From Oceanospirillaceae bacterium UBA7410 (GTDB lineage: Bacteria > Pseudomonadota > Gammaproteobacteria > Pseudomonadales > Balneatricaceae), in the NCBI GenBank assembly GCA_002470565.1, contig DKMQ01000103.1:2815-12253 (forward strand): a stretch of DNA of 9,439 bases. Reading direction: 5' to 3'. Every line of letters begins with the position of its first letter. The stretch's first letter is position 1. The notes beneath the pieces are model-generated. The model had not been told where the DNA came from and ran no database searches. It saw only the letters and a list, made by a program, of their open reading frames with translations. Both the position numbers and the translations under genes were made by a program. This document shows positions 1 to 8,215 of this stretch, piece after piece.

Positions 1-1283
<1,283 letters not shown>

Positions 1284-1295
1284 CTACCTTAATTC

Positions 1296-4200
1296 TTAGT
1301 CAGATTCCAACTCAATATCGATACCTAGAGAACGAATCTCCTTAACCAATACATTGAAGGATTCAGGCATACCTGGTTCCATGCTGTGATCACCATCTAC
1401 GATGTTTTTATACATCTTAGTACGGCCATTCACGTCATCAGACTTAACGGTTAGCATTTCTTGCAAGGTGTAAGCGGCGCCGTATGCTTCTAGTGCCCAA
1501 ACTTCCATCTCACCAAAGCGCTGACCACCAAACTGAGCTTTACCACCAAGTGGCTGCTGAGTTACCAGACTATATGAGCCGGTAGAGCGAGCGTGCATCT
1601 TGTCGTCAACCAAGTGGTTCAACTTCAACATGTACATATAACCTACGGTCACAGGACGATCAAATTTATCACCTGTGCGACCGTCATATAACCAAGTTTG
1701 GCCAGAACGATCTAAACCACCAAGCTCTAACAAACGCTTAATTTCACTTTCTTCAGCACCATCAAATACAGGAGTTGCTAATGGAACGCCCGCTTTAAGG
1801 TTTTTAGCCAATTCAAGGATCTCGTCATCGCTGAAGCTGTTTAAGTCTTCTGAGCGATAGCAATTGCCATCGTTATAAATCTGGTCTAAGAAGCTGCGTA
1901 TTTCTTTAATTGACTTAGCACGTTCTTGCATCATCATTTCTTCGATGCGCTCGCCTAAGCCTTTAGCAGCCATGCCCATATGAGTTTCTAGAATCTGGCC
2001 CACGTTCATACGTGAAGGTACACCTAGTGGGTTTAGCACTATGTCTACTGTTTTGCCAAATTCATCAAAAGGCATGTCTTCAACTGGCATGATTACAGAG
2101 ATAACACCTTTGTTACCATGACGTCCGGCCATCTTATCGCCAGGTTGGATACGACGCTTAACAGCCACGTAAACCTTAACGATTTTTAACACACCAGGTG
2201 CTAGGTCATCGCCAGTTTGTAACTTTTTCTTCTTGTCTTCGAACTTAGCGTCCAAATCAAGACGAGTTTCTTCTAAAGACTGCTGTGCTAATTCTAGCTG
2301 CTGAGCTAGTGTGTCATCAGCCATACGCAGCTTGAACCAATCAATACGGTCAACTTCTTGTAAGTTTTCAGCCGTAATCACGTCGCCCTTACTAAAGCCA
2401 GCACCACCGTTTACTGCGTTGCCGATTAGGGCTGCTGATAAACGTTCGTAAGTAGCTGATTCAACAATACGGAAACGATCATTGATATCTTTACGCTCTT
2501 GGTCTAGCTGCATTTGCTCAATAGCAACGGCACGTTGATCTTTATCAACACCATCACGAGTAAATACCTGTACGTTGATGACAGTGCCCTTGGTGCCTGT
2601 TTTAACACGTAAAGAAGTATCTTTAACATCAGAGGCTTTTTCACCAAAGATGGCACGTAGTAGCTTTTCTTCTGGCGTAAGTTGAGTTTCACCTTTAGGT
2701 GTAACCTTACCTACTAGAATGTCACCAGGGCCTACTTCAGCGCCAATGTGCACAATACCAGCTTCATCTAGCTTAGATAATGCACTTTCACCAACATTTG
2801 GAATGTCAGAAGTGATTTCTTCACTGCCTAATTTAGTATCACGCGCTACACAGGTTAATTCCTGAATGTGAATGGTAGTGAAACGGTCTTCTTTAACTAC
2901 GTTCTCAGAGATCAGGATCGAGTCTTCGAAGTTGTAACCGTTCCAAGGCATAAAGGCGATGCGCATGTTTTGACCCAAGGCTAATTCGCCAAGGTCAACA
3001 GATGGACCGTCAGCCAATACATCACCACGAGCAACAGTGTCACCTAGGTTGACGATTGAACGTTGATTTATGCAAGTGTTCTGGTTTGAGCGGGTGTACT
3101 TAGTCAGGTTGTAGATATCTACACCTGCATCACCTGCTTCTGTTTCAGCATCATGAGCTTTAACCACAACTCGTGTTGCATCAACTGATTCAATCACACC
3201 GCCACGAGAAGCTACCACACATACACCAGAGTTCTGGGCTACGTGACGCTCCATTCCAGTACCGACTAAAGGCTTTTGCGCTTTTAGTGTAGGCACTGCT
3301 TGACGTTGCATGTTTGAACCCATCAAGGCTCGGTTAGCATCGTCGTGCTCTAGGAATGGAATTAATGAAGCGGCAACAGAAACTACTTGACGAGGAGACA
3401 CGTCCATATAGTCAACGTTGTCTGGCGACATCAAGGTAAATTCATTTTCGTGACGTACTGTTACTAAATCTTCTGAAAGATTGTCATTAGCATCAAGCTT
3501 GGCGTTGGCCTGGGCGATGATGTGCTGACTCTCTTCAATAGCAGATAAGTATTCAATATCTGATGTCACTTTGCCGTCAACTACCTTACGATATGGAGTT
3601 TCTAGGAAACCATAGTCATTAGTGCGGGCATAAGTAGCCAAAGAGTTGATCAAACCAATGTTTGGCCCCTCTGGCGTTTCGATAGGACATACACGTCCGT
3701 AGTGAGTAGGATGTACGTCACGGACTTCAAAGCCTGCACGCTCACGGGTCAAACCACCAGGCCCTAAAGCAGAAACACGACGTTTGTGTGTCACTTCCGA
3801 AAGTGGGTTGTTTTGGTCCATAAACTGAGACAGCTGGCTAGAACCAAAGAATTCTTTGATTGCAGCAGAAACTGGCTTTGCATTGATCAAGTCTTGTGGC
3901 ATTAGCCCATCTGACTCAGCCATGCTTAGACGCTCTTTAACAGCACGCTCTACACGAACTAAACCTACGCGGAATTGGTTTTCTGCCATTTCGCCTACTG
4001 AACGAACACGACGGTTACCTAGGTGATCAATGTCATCAACGATGCCTTGACCGTTACGAATTGCGATAAGCGTTTGCATAACAGCAACGATATCATGGTC
4101 ATTCAATACGCCTTCACCAGTAGTTTCAGAACGGCCTAAACGACGGTTGAACTTCATACGGCCCACAGCAGATAAATCGTAGCGCTCGCTAGTAAAGAAC

Positions 4201-5378
4201 AAGTTGTTAAACAAGTTTTCAGCAGACTCTTTAGTTGGTGGCTCGCCTGGACGCATCATGCGGTAAATTTCTACCAATGCTTCAAGCTGGGTGCGTGTTG
4301 GATCAGCGGTCAGTGTATCTGACATGAAAGGACCACAATCTAAATCATTGCTATAGATCAATGGTAACGCAGTAATACCTGCCGCACGTAAAGCTACAAG
4401 TAACTCTTGAGTCACTTCTGTATTACAGTCGCAGATTATTTCGCCAGTAGCTGGGTCAATCTGGTCACGGGCAATTTTCTTGCCTACTAAGTATTCTTCT
4501 GGAATTTGTAGCTGTTTTAAGCCAATCTTTTCCATTTGTTTGATATGACGTGCAGTAACACGACGTCCTTCTTCGACCAAAACAGTGCCTTTTTGGTCAA
4601 CAATATCAAAGGTAGCTGTTTCGCCACGCAAACGACTTGGCACCAAAGTCATGGTGAAACCTTCATCGGTCACTGTCACGTCTACATTTTCAAAGAATGT
4701 TTCAACGATTTGTTCGCTGGTATAACCCAAAGATCGTAGCAATATAGATGCAGGTAGCTTACGACGACGGTCAATACGCACATACAAGGTGTCTTTAGGG
4801 TCAAATTCAAAATCTAACCAAGAACCACGGTATGGAATAACACGAGCGTTATATAACAACTTACCAGAGCTGTGGGTTTTGCCCTTGTCATGGTCAAAGA
4901 ATACGCCAGGAGAACGATGTAGCTGAGAAACAATAACACGCTCGGTGCCATTCACAACGAAAGTACCGTTGTCAGTCATCAAAGGCATTTCGCCCATGTA
5001 AACTTCTTGTTCCTTAATGTCTTTGATCGCCTTAGCCTTAGAATCACGATCATAAATCACAAGGCGCACTTTAACGCGCAATGGTGCAGCATAAGTTACA
5101 CCACGTAATTGACATTCTTTAACGTCAAAAACAGGCTCGCCTAGCTTATAGGTCACATATTCTAAAGATGCATTGCCAGAAAAAGAGACAATAGGAAAAA
5201 CAGATTGAAAAGCAGCATGAAGACCTAAGTCTTTACGCTGGTCAACACCTTGACCTGAATGTAAAAACTTGCGGTAAGAGTCGATCTGGATGGCCAGCAG
5301 ATAAGGCACATCCATCACCGGAGGCAGCTTTCCGAAATCCTTGCGGATACGTTTTTTCTCAGTGTATGAGTAAGGCAT
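1296..5378 (-). CDS. rpoB: RNA polymerase beta subunit
   Basis: RpoB is the second-largest core RNA polymerase subunit; it forms one side of the active-site cleft and the rifampicin pocket. I start it at the ATG at 5376-5378 ([17 protein letters not shown]), which matches the E. coli start ([17 protein letters not shown]) and has GGGGAT about six bases upstream. The frame stays open 17 codons further to a TTG at 5427-5429, but that part has no homology I recognise and no Shine-Dalgarno. The product is 1360 aa against 1342 in E. coli. The rifampicin region [16 protein letters not shown] starts at residue 512; Q518, D521, H531 and S536 (E. coli Q513, D516, H526, S531) are all wild type. NFEDS is at 816-820. 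The nucleotide-contacting lysines of [12 protein letters not shown] are at 1082 and 1090. The offset to E. coli grows from +5 to +17 between 820 and 1082, so most of the extra length lies in the variable lineage-specific insertion there. The C-terminus ([25 protein letters not shown]) is intact. Confidence 0.98.
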   Translation of the reverse strand: MPYSYTEKKRIRKDFGKLPPVMDVPYLLAIQIDSYRKFLHSGQGVDQRKDLGLHAAFQSVFPIVSFSGNASLEYVTYKLGEPVFDVKECQLRGVTYAAPLRVKVRLVIYDRDSKAKAIKDIKEQEVYMGEMPLMTDNGTFVVNGTERVIVSQLHRSPGVFFDHDKGKTHSSGKLLYNARVIPYRGSWLDFEFDPKDTLYVRIDRRRKLPASILLRSLGYTSEQIVETFFENVDVTVTDEGFTMTLVPSRLRGETATFDIVDQKGTVLVEEGRRVTARHIKQMEKIGLKQLQIPEEYLVGKKIARDQIDPATGEIICDCNTEVTQELLVALRAAGITALPLIYSNDLDCGPFMSDTLTADPTRTQLEALVEIYRMMRPGEPPTKESAENLFNNLFFTSERYDLSAVGRMKFNRRLGRSETTGEGVLNDHDIVAVMQTLIAIRNGQGIVDDIDHLGNRRVRSVGEMAENQFRVGLVRVERAVKERLSMAESDGLMPQDLINAKPVSAAIKEFFGSSQLSQFMDQNNPLSEVTHKRRVSALGPGGLTRERAGFEVRDVHPTHYGRVCPIETPEGPNIGLINSLATYARTNDYGFLETPYRKVVDGKVTSDIEYLSAIEESQHIIAQANAKLDANDNLSEDLVTVRHENEFTLMSPDNVDYMDVSPRQVVSVAASLIPFLEHDDANRALMGSNMQRQAVPTLKAQKPLVGTGMERHVAQNSGVCVVASRGGVIESVDATRVVVKAHDAETEAGDAGVDIYNLTKYTRSNQNTCINQRSIVNLGDTVARGDVLADGPSVDLGELALGQNMRIAFMPWNGYNFEDSILISENVVKEDRFTTIHIQELTCVARDTKLGSEEITSDIPNVGESALSKLDEAGIVHIGAEVGPGDILVGKVTPKGETQLTPEEKLLRAIFGEKASDVKDTSLRVKTGTKGTVINVQVFTRDGVDKDQRAVAIEQMQLDQERKDINDRFRIVESATYERLSAALIGNAVNGGAGFSKGDVITAENLQEVDRIDWFKLRMADDTLAQQLELAQQSLEETRLDLDAKFEDKKKKLQTGDDLAPGVLKIVKVYVAVKRRIQPGDKMAGRHGNKGVISVIMPVEDMPFDEFGKTVDIVLNPLGVPSRMNVGQILETHMGMAAKGLGERIEEMMMQERAKSIKEIRSFLDQIYNDGNCYRSEDLNSFSDDEILELAKNLKAGVPLATPVFDGAEESEIKRLLELGGLDRSGQTWLYDGRTGDKFDRPVTVGYMYMLKLNHLVDDKMHARSTGSYSLVTQQPLGGKAQFGGQRFGEMEVWALEAYGAAYTLQEMLTVKSDDVNGRTKMYKNIVDGDHSMEPGMPESFNVLVKEIRSLGIDIELESD

Positions 5379-5513
5379 CAAAAATCCCCGATTTGGGTCT
5401 GTATTCAGACCGTTAAATTGGTCGGACAAATGTCCAAATATACTGGTTCCGCCCTAGGCGACGGGGGCATACTCCCCGCAAAACGTTACTGGCAAAGGGT
5501 TTAACCCACTTTG
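5379..5513 (-). promoter_or_regulatory. structured rpoB leader with serial hairpins
   Basis: Between the rplL attenuator and the rpoB ATG, the minus-strand RNA can form a series of compact hairpins. The arms are 5493-5513 (CAAAG/CTTTG plus GG/CC with a bulged U), 5462-5466 with 5474-5478 (CGGGG/CCCCG), 5424-5427 with 5432-5435 (GGAC/GTCC, loop AUUU), and 5396-5401 with 5406-5411 (GGTCTG/CAGACC, loop AAUA). The last one ends 17 bases before the start codon, next to the GGGGAT ribosome-binding site. Long structured rplL-rpoB spacers with an RNase III cut and translational control of rpoB are known from E. coli. That this leader acts the same way is inference. No good sigma70 promoter was seen here. 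Confidence 0.45.
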
Positions 5514-5568
5514 ATCCAGCCTTTTTTGGTTATAAAACACGGCATAAAAAGCCTGCGCTATAGAACCG

Positions 5569-5599
5569 AAAAAGGCCGGTGGCAAATATGCCACCAGCC
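5569..5599 (-). terminator. rplL-rpoB intrinsic terminator / attenuator
   Basis: The minus-strand RNA forms a 10-bp stem: GGCUGGUGGC (5599-5590) pairs with GCCACCGGCC (5583-5574) around the loop AUAUUU, followed directly by UUUUU (5573-5569). One pair is U-G on this strand but a C/A mismatch on the other, so the structure belongs to minus-strand RNA. It starts about 67 bases after the rplL stop, much like the partial terminator known at this place in E. coli. It would lower rpoBC expression relative to the ribosomal protein genes. Because rpoB has no clear promoter of its own, substantial readthrough must occur. Confidence 0.85.
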
Positions 5600-5665
5600 A
5601 TGCGCTGTCAAACCTATAATTCCCAGAGGATCATAGGCTCAAGCAAGCACATCTAAAAAGATGGC

Positions 5666-6040
5666 TTACTTAATTTCGACAGTTGCGCCAGATGCTTCTA
5701 GCTCAGCTTTAAGGGCGTCAGCGTCTTCTTTAGAGATGCCTTCCTTAACTGCTGCTGGAGCACTTTCAACTAGGCCTTTAGCTTCTTTCAAGCCAAGTCC
5801 AGTTGCTGCACGTACAGCTTTAATAGCTGCAACTTTCTTTTCGCCACCAGAAACTAGAATTACGTCGAATTCAGTTTGCTCTTCGGCTGCTGCGCCAGCG
5901 TCACCGCCGGCAGCTGGGCCCGCTGATGCTACTGCTGCAGTAACGCCAAACTTCTCTTCCATAGCGGAGATCAGCTCAACCACGTCCATTACAGACATGT
6001 CAGCTACGGCATTGATGATATCGTCTTTAGTGATAGACAT
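5666..6040 (-). CDS. rplL: 50S ribosomal protein L7/L12
   Basis: L7/L12 is the multicopy acidic stalk protein of the 50S subunit; it binds as dimers to L10 and recruits and stimulates the translational GTPases EF-Tu, EF-G, IF2 and RF3. The product is 124 aa (E. coli 121). Residues 1-33 form the helical dimerisation and L10-binding domain ([28 protein letters not shown]). Residues about 34-54 are the flexible Ala/Gly-rich hinge. Residues about 55-124 are the globular C-terminal domain with the factor-binding helix [16 protein letters not shown] (73-88). The ATG at 6038-6040 is preceded by AGGAAT at a normal distance. It lies 87 bp after rplJ. Because L7/L12 is made in excess over L10, strong translation from this site is expected; a small hairpin sits just upstream of its ribosome-binding site. 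No anomaly is seen. Confidence 0.98.
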   Translation of the reverse strand: MSITKDDIINAVADMSVMDVVELISAMEEKFGVTAAVASAGPAAGGDAGAAAEEQTEFDVILVSGGEKKVAAIKAVRAATGLGLKEAKGLVESAPAAVKEGISKEDADALKAELEASGATVEIK

Positions 6041-6062
6041 AACAATTCCTATTCTTTAATAA

Positions 6063-6120
6063 GACCCAAATGGGTCATCATGTTCATACGTAAAGTCGGT
6101 TAAATCCAGTCCAATTGGAC
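6063..6120 (-). promoter_or_regulatory. rplJ-rplL intercistronic hairpins
   Basis: Two short perfect inverted repeats lie in the 87-bp spacer. The first, 6109-6120, is the 12-bp palindrome GTCCAATTGGAC beginning 7 bases after the rplJ stop. The second, 6063-6067 with 6072-6076, is GACCC/GGGTC with an AUUU loop, ending about 13 bases before the AGGA of rplL. The second is followed by UUAUU, too weak a U-tract for a convincing terminator. A role in mRNA processing or in raising rplL translation over rplJ is possible but is inference. Confidence 0.35.
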
Positions 6121-6127
6121 AATAGAA

Positions 6128-6628
6128 TTAAGCGGCTTCCTGTTCTTTTTGATCGCGAACTGCTGCTAAAGTACGTGCCAGCTTGCTGGTAGCACCTTGC
6201 ATTACGCTCATCAACTTAGCAATTGCTTCGTCGTATGTTGGCAATGTTGCCAATACGTCGATTTGATCAGCACCCATAAGGTTGCCTTCAAACGCCAGTG
6301 CTTTCACTTCAAATTTACCGTTGCTTTTTGCAAAATCTTTGAACAAACGGGCGCCAGCGCCTGGATGATCATTTGAAAAAGCAATAATACTTGGTCCTTT
6401 GAAGGAGTCCTGCAAACACGCATAATCCGTGCCTTCTAAAGCAATCTTAGCAAGAGTATTACGCACAACCCGTAGGGTTACGCCATTCTCTCGAGCTTGC
6501 TTTCGAAGAGCAGTCATGTCACCTACAGTAACGCCGCGTGAATCGGCTACAACTGCAGATAGAGCACTGGTGGCTGCTTCGTTGACTTCTGCGACAATCG
6601 CTTTCTTGTCTTCGAGACCTATAGCCAC
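6128..6628 (-). CDS. rplJ: 50S ribosomal protein L10
   Basis: L10 forms the base of the L7/L12 stalk on 23S rRNA near L11, and in complex with L7/L12 represses its own mRNA. I start it at the GTG at 6626-6628, giving [15 protein letters not shown] and 166 aa (E. coli: MALNLQDKQAIVAEV, 165 aa). AGGAG at 6636-6640 lies 7 bases upstream. The frame continues 9 codons to a TTG at 6653-6655, but that TTG directly abuts an AAGGAG with no spacing and the extra residues are not conserved. Visible are the N-terminal rRNA-binding domain with RVVRNTL (53-59), the [14 protein letters not shown] segment (88-101) and the C-terminal helix from about 133 ([20 protein letters not shown]) that carries L7/L12 dimers. 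It is transcribed ahead of rplL. The structured leader upstream fits L10 autoregulation. Confidence 0.97.
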   Translation of the reverse strand: MAIGLEDKKAIVAEVNEAATSALSAVVADSRGVTVGDMTALRKQARENGVTLRVVRNTLAKIALEGTDYACLQDSFKGPSIIAFSNDHPGAGARLFKDFAKSNGKFEVKALAFEGNLMGADQIDVLATLPTYDEAIAKLMSVMQGATSKLARTLAAVRDQKEQEAA

Positions 6629-6702
6629 GCTATTTCTCCTGAAATAATTATCCAACTCCTTATCTTTACTTGCTTACACAGGTAAGAATAAGAACCTAAT
6701 AA

Positions 6703-6828
6703 CGGTGTTGGATTCAAACATCTGAATCGGGTTCACCGTCTGCGTAGGCAATCATTAAGGCAAATCACCAAAAGGATCAAAGCCACCTACGGTCTTTGAC
6801 AGTCTTGTACATGTACAAGACCCCAAAG
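6703..6828 (-). promoter_or_regulatory. rplJ leader RNA, probable L10(L7/L12) autoregulatory site
   Basis: In minus-strand order the leader can fold as follows. First comes a hairpin built on the palindrome (6794-6828). Next a stem P1, CGUAGG (6791-6786) with CCUACG (6748-6743), encloses an inner hairpin (6784-6759): a GGC/GCC base, UUU on each strand, opposed GA/GA, then CC-UUUU-GG. Opposed GA steps beside three unpaired bases resemble a kink-turn. Last is a hairpin with GAUUCA/UGAAUC (6728-6723 with 6716-6711) closed by CGGUG/CACCG (6738-6734 with 6707-6703). CGGU at 6738-6735 could instead pair with ACCG at 6793-6790, extending P1 and competing with the last hairpin. L10 leaders with a kink-turn are an established RNA family in bacteria; place, orientation and layout fit. 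I did not run a covariance model. Confidence 0.75.
6802..6821. repeat. perfect 20-bp palindrome in the rplJ leader
   Basis: GTCTTGTACA is followed at once by its exact reverse complement, with no spacer. In minus-strand RNA it forms an 8-bp stem with a CAUG loop, extendable by CUUUG/CAAAG (6828-6824 with 6798-6794). It sits just before the P1 stem of the L10 leader. It may be only the first leader hairpin, or it may be a protein-binding DNA site; sequence alone does not decide. Confidence 0.7.
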
Positions 6829-6869
6829 TTTGGTTTATTAAAGACTCAAGCCAACTGCACTTACAGCCT

Positions 6870-6894
6870 AAAATATGGCTCCCCAAGGAGAGCC
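6870..6894 (-). terminator. rplA downstream intrinsic terminator-like hairpin
   Basis: Seven bases after the rplA stop, the minus-strand RNA forms GGCUCUC (6894-6888) paired with GGGGAGCC around a CUUG tetraloop. The stem has 7 bp including one U-G wobble that exists only on this strand. AUAUUUU (6876-6870) follows. The interrupted U-tract suggests partial termination at the end of rplKA, leaving some readthrough into rplJL. I found no convincing separate promoter for rplJ after it. Confidence 0.6.
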
Positions 6895-6901
6895 GAATGC
6901 G

Positions 6902-7597
6902 TTAAAACTTAACAGCACCATAGTCAACCGAAAGGCCTGGGCCCATAGTGGTCGAAATAGTAACTTTCTTGATGTATACGCCTTTAGCAGAAGCTGGCTT
7001 CATCTTTTTAAGATCGCCAAGTAGTGCAATTAGGTTTTCTTTTACTGCGTCTGCAGTGAAACCTACTTTGCCTAGCGAGCAATGGATGATGCCGGCCTTG
7101 TCTGTACGGTAACGCACTTGACCTGACTTAGCATTTTTAACAGCAGTAGCTACATCTGGTGTTACAGTGCCAACTTTAGGGTTAGGCATTAGTCCACGTG
7201 GACCAAGAACCTGACCTAGCTGACCTACTACACGCATTGCGTCTGGAGAAGCAATAACCACGTCAAAGTCCATTTTACCGGCTTTGATTTCTGCAGCCAA
7301 ATCTTCCATACCAACAATGTCTGCACCAGCAGCTTTAGCTTTTTCTACGTTGTCACCTTGAGTGAAAACAGCAACACGAACATCTTTACCAGTGCCGTTT
7401 GGAAGCACTGTAGAACCACGAACAACTTGGTCAGATTTACGTGGGTCAACGCCCAAGTTAACAGCGACGTCGATTGCTTCTGCAAACTTAACAGTAGATA
7501 GCTGCGCCAACAAATCAACAGCAGTGTTGATCTCGTATACTTTGCCTAGCTCAATCTTTTGCGCGATTGCTTTAGCGCGTTTGGTCATGTTAGCCAT
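6902..7597 (-). CDS. rplA: 50S ribosomal protein L1
   Basis: L1 binds 23S rRNA at the mobile L1 stalk, helps release of deacylated tRNA from the E site, and represses translation of its own rplKA mRNA. The product is 231 aa (E. coli 234). Domain I is made of residues 1-67 and about 160-231; domain II is about 68-159. The most conserved stretch, [20 protein letters not shown], is at 122-141, and [16 protein letters not shown] is at 206-221. The ATG at 7595-7597 overlaps the rplK stop by one base (TAATG), with AAGGTG about 9 bases upstream inside rplK, so translation is probably coupled. The C-terminus (DYGAVKF) is a few residues shorter than in E. coli, ordinary family variation. A terminator-like hairpin follows directly. 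Confidence 0.98.
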   Translation of the reverse strand: MANMTKRAKAIAQKIELGKVYEINTAVDLLAQLSTVKFAEAIDVAVNLGVDPRKSDQVVRGSTVLPNGTGKDVRVAVFTQGDNVEKAKAAGADIVGMEDLAAEIKAGKMDFDVVIASPDAMRVVGQLGQVLGPRGLMPNPKVGTVTPDVATAVKNAKSGQVRYRTDKAGIIHCSLGKVGFTADAVKENLIALLGDLKKMKPASAKGVYIKKVTISTTMGPGLSVDYGAVKF

Positions 7598-8031
7598 TAG
7601 ATAACACCTTCTACATTTAAGCCCATAGAACGAGCACTGCCCGCGATAGTACGTACAGCTGCATCCATGTCAGAAGCAGTTAAGTCTTCCATCTTAGTGG
7701 TTGCGATTTCTTCAAGCTGCGCACGAGTTACAGTGCCCACTTTCACAGTGTTTGGACGTGCAGAACCACTTTTAAGGCCTGCGATCTTCTTCAACAATAC
7801 TGCTGCAGGAGGAGTTTTGGTGATAAAGGTAAAGCTACGATCTGCATATACTGTAATAACTACAGGTACAGGCATACCAGCTTCCATGCTCTGAGTTTGA
7901 GCATTGAAGGCTTTACAAAATTCCATGATGTTTACACCATGTTGACCCAATGCTGGGCCTACTGGTGGACTTGGGTTGGCCTTGCCGGCAGCAACCTGTA
8001 GCTTGATGTAGGCTTGTACTTTCTTAGCCAT
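7597..8031 (-). CDS. rplK: 50S ribosomal protein L11
   Basis: L11 binds the GTPase-associated region of 23S rRNA (around position 1067 in E. coli), contacts the base of the L7/L12 stalk, is needed for RelA activation by uncharged tRNA, and forms part of the thiostrepton site. The product is 144 aa (E. coli 142). The N-terminal domain has the proline-rich loop [20 protein letters not shown] (19-38) with prolines at 20, 22, 23 and 26, the family's thiostrepton-contact region. The C-terminal rRNA-binding domain runs from about 73 ([18 protein letters not shown]) to [10 protein letters not shown] (131-140). The ATG at 8029-8031 follows AGGAG (8041-8045) by 9 bases made of three ATC triplets. Lysines at 3 and 4 match the region methylated by PrmA in E. 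coli; methylation here is unproven. It is the first gene after the nusG terminators, so a promoter is expected upstream, but I could not place one. Confidence 0.98.
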   Translation of the reverse strand: MAKKVQAYIKLQVAAGKANPSPPVGPALGQHGVNIMEFCKAFNAQTQSMEAGMPVPVVITVYADRSFTFITKTPPAAVLLKKIAGLKSGSARPNTVKVGTVTRAQLEEIATTKMEDLTASDMDAAVRTIAGSARSMGLNVEGVI

Positions 8032-8040
8032 GATGATGAT

Positions 8041-8069
8041 CTCCTAATGGGTAATAACGCCTTCCCTAG
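8041..8069 (-). promoter_or_regulatory. rplK leader hairpin covering the ribosome-binding site, candidate L1 operator
   Basis: In minus-strand RNA, CUAGGG (8069-8064) can pair with CCC (8051-8049) and UAG (8046-8044), with AU bulged, around a 12-base loop. The UAG arm overlaps the AGGAG that serves rplK, so folding would hide the ribosome-binding site. L1 is known to repress rplKA by binding an asymmetric stem-loop just before rplK that mimics its rRNA site. This is the right place for it, but I did not align the sequence with the rRNA site. The GGUGGCUUAAAG stretch just upstream (8070-8090 region) may belong to the same element. Confidence 0.4.
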
Positions 8070-8124
8070 CCTTTAAGCCACCGCTAAGCGATAGTTAACA
8101 AGCAAAAGAACAGCTCCCCTATTC

Positions 8125-8150
8125 AAAAAACATTCCGCTAATGCTGAATG
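8125..8150 (-). terminator. second nusG-rplK terminator hairpin (weak stem)
   Basis: CAUUC (8150-8146) pairs with GAAUG (8135-8131). The stem can continue past an A/G mismatch by two GC pairs around AUUA, and six U follow (8130-8125). The stem alone is weak, but the U-tract is clean and it lies only four bases after the stronger terminator, so it looks like a backup. Alternatively it is part of the untranslated leader of rplK. Confidence 0.5.
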
Positions 8151-8153
8151 CGC

Positions 8154-8185
8154 AAAAACCCTGGACGCCGCTAACGACTCCAAGG
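8154..8185 (-). terminator. intrinsic terminator of the secE-nusG unit
   Basis: In minus-strand RNA, CCUUGGA (8185-8179) pairs with UCCAGGG (8165-8159) over 7 bp, one of them U-G. An inner GUC/GGC stem extends it around GUUAGC, with one bulged G. Five U follow directly (8158-8154). It lies 31 bases after the nusG stop and separates the tRNA-Trp-secE-nusG unit from rplKA, as expected where L11 has its own promoter. Confidence 0.8.
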
Positions 8186-8194
8186 TTTAACATT

Positions 8195-8210
8195 GGCAGC
8201 CTAAGCTGCC
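8195..8210 (-). other. perfect hairpin just after nusG
   Basis: GGCAGC pairs with GCTGCC (8210-8205 with 8200-8195 on the minus strand) around UUAG. It starts five bases after the nusG stop. UUUUU lies before it on the minus strand, not after it, so it is not a canonical terminator in the gene direction. It may protect the mRNA 3' end trimmed back from the terminator downstream. Confidence 0.45.
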
Positions 8211-8215
8211 AAAAA

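Noticed and set aside
5436..5446. TATATT upstream of rpoB as a possible -10 element
   Set aside because: No acceptable -35 lies 16-18 bases upstream; that stretch is GC-rich hairpin sequence.
5661..6059. A 132-codon open frame on the plus strand opposite rplL, rich in Ala/Ser/Thr
   Set aside because: It mirrors the codon pattern of rplL on the opposite strand, has no clear ribosome-binding site or known family, and rplL is unmistakable.
6829..6870. A separate promoter for rplJ after the rplA terminator
   Set aside because: TTTAAT/TAATAA could serve as a -10, but the hexamers 17 bases upstream match the -35 consensus poorly. A promoter is plausible from E. coli but not supported here.
8086..8124. 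A promoter for rplK after the nusG terminators
   Set aside because: One is expected there, but no -35/-10 pair with acceptable spacing could be picked out.
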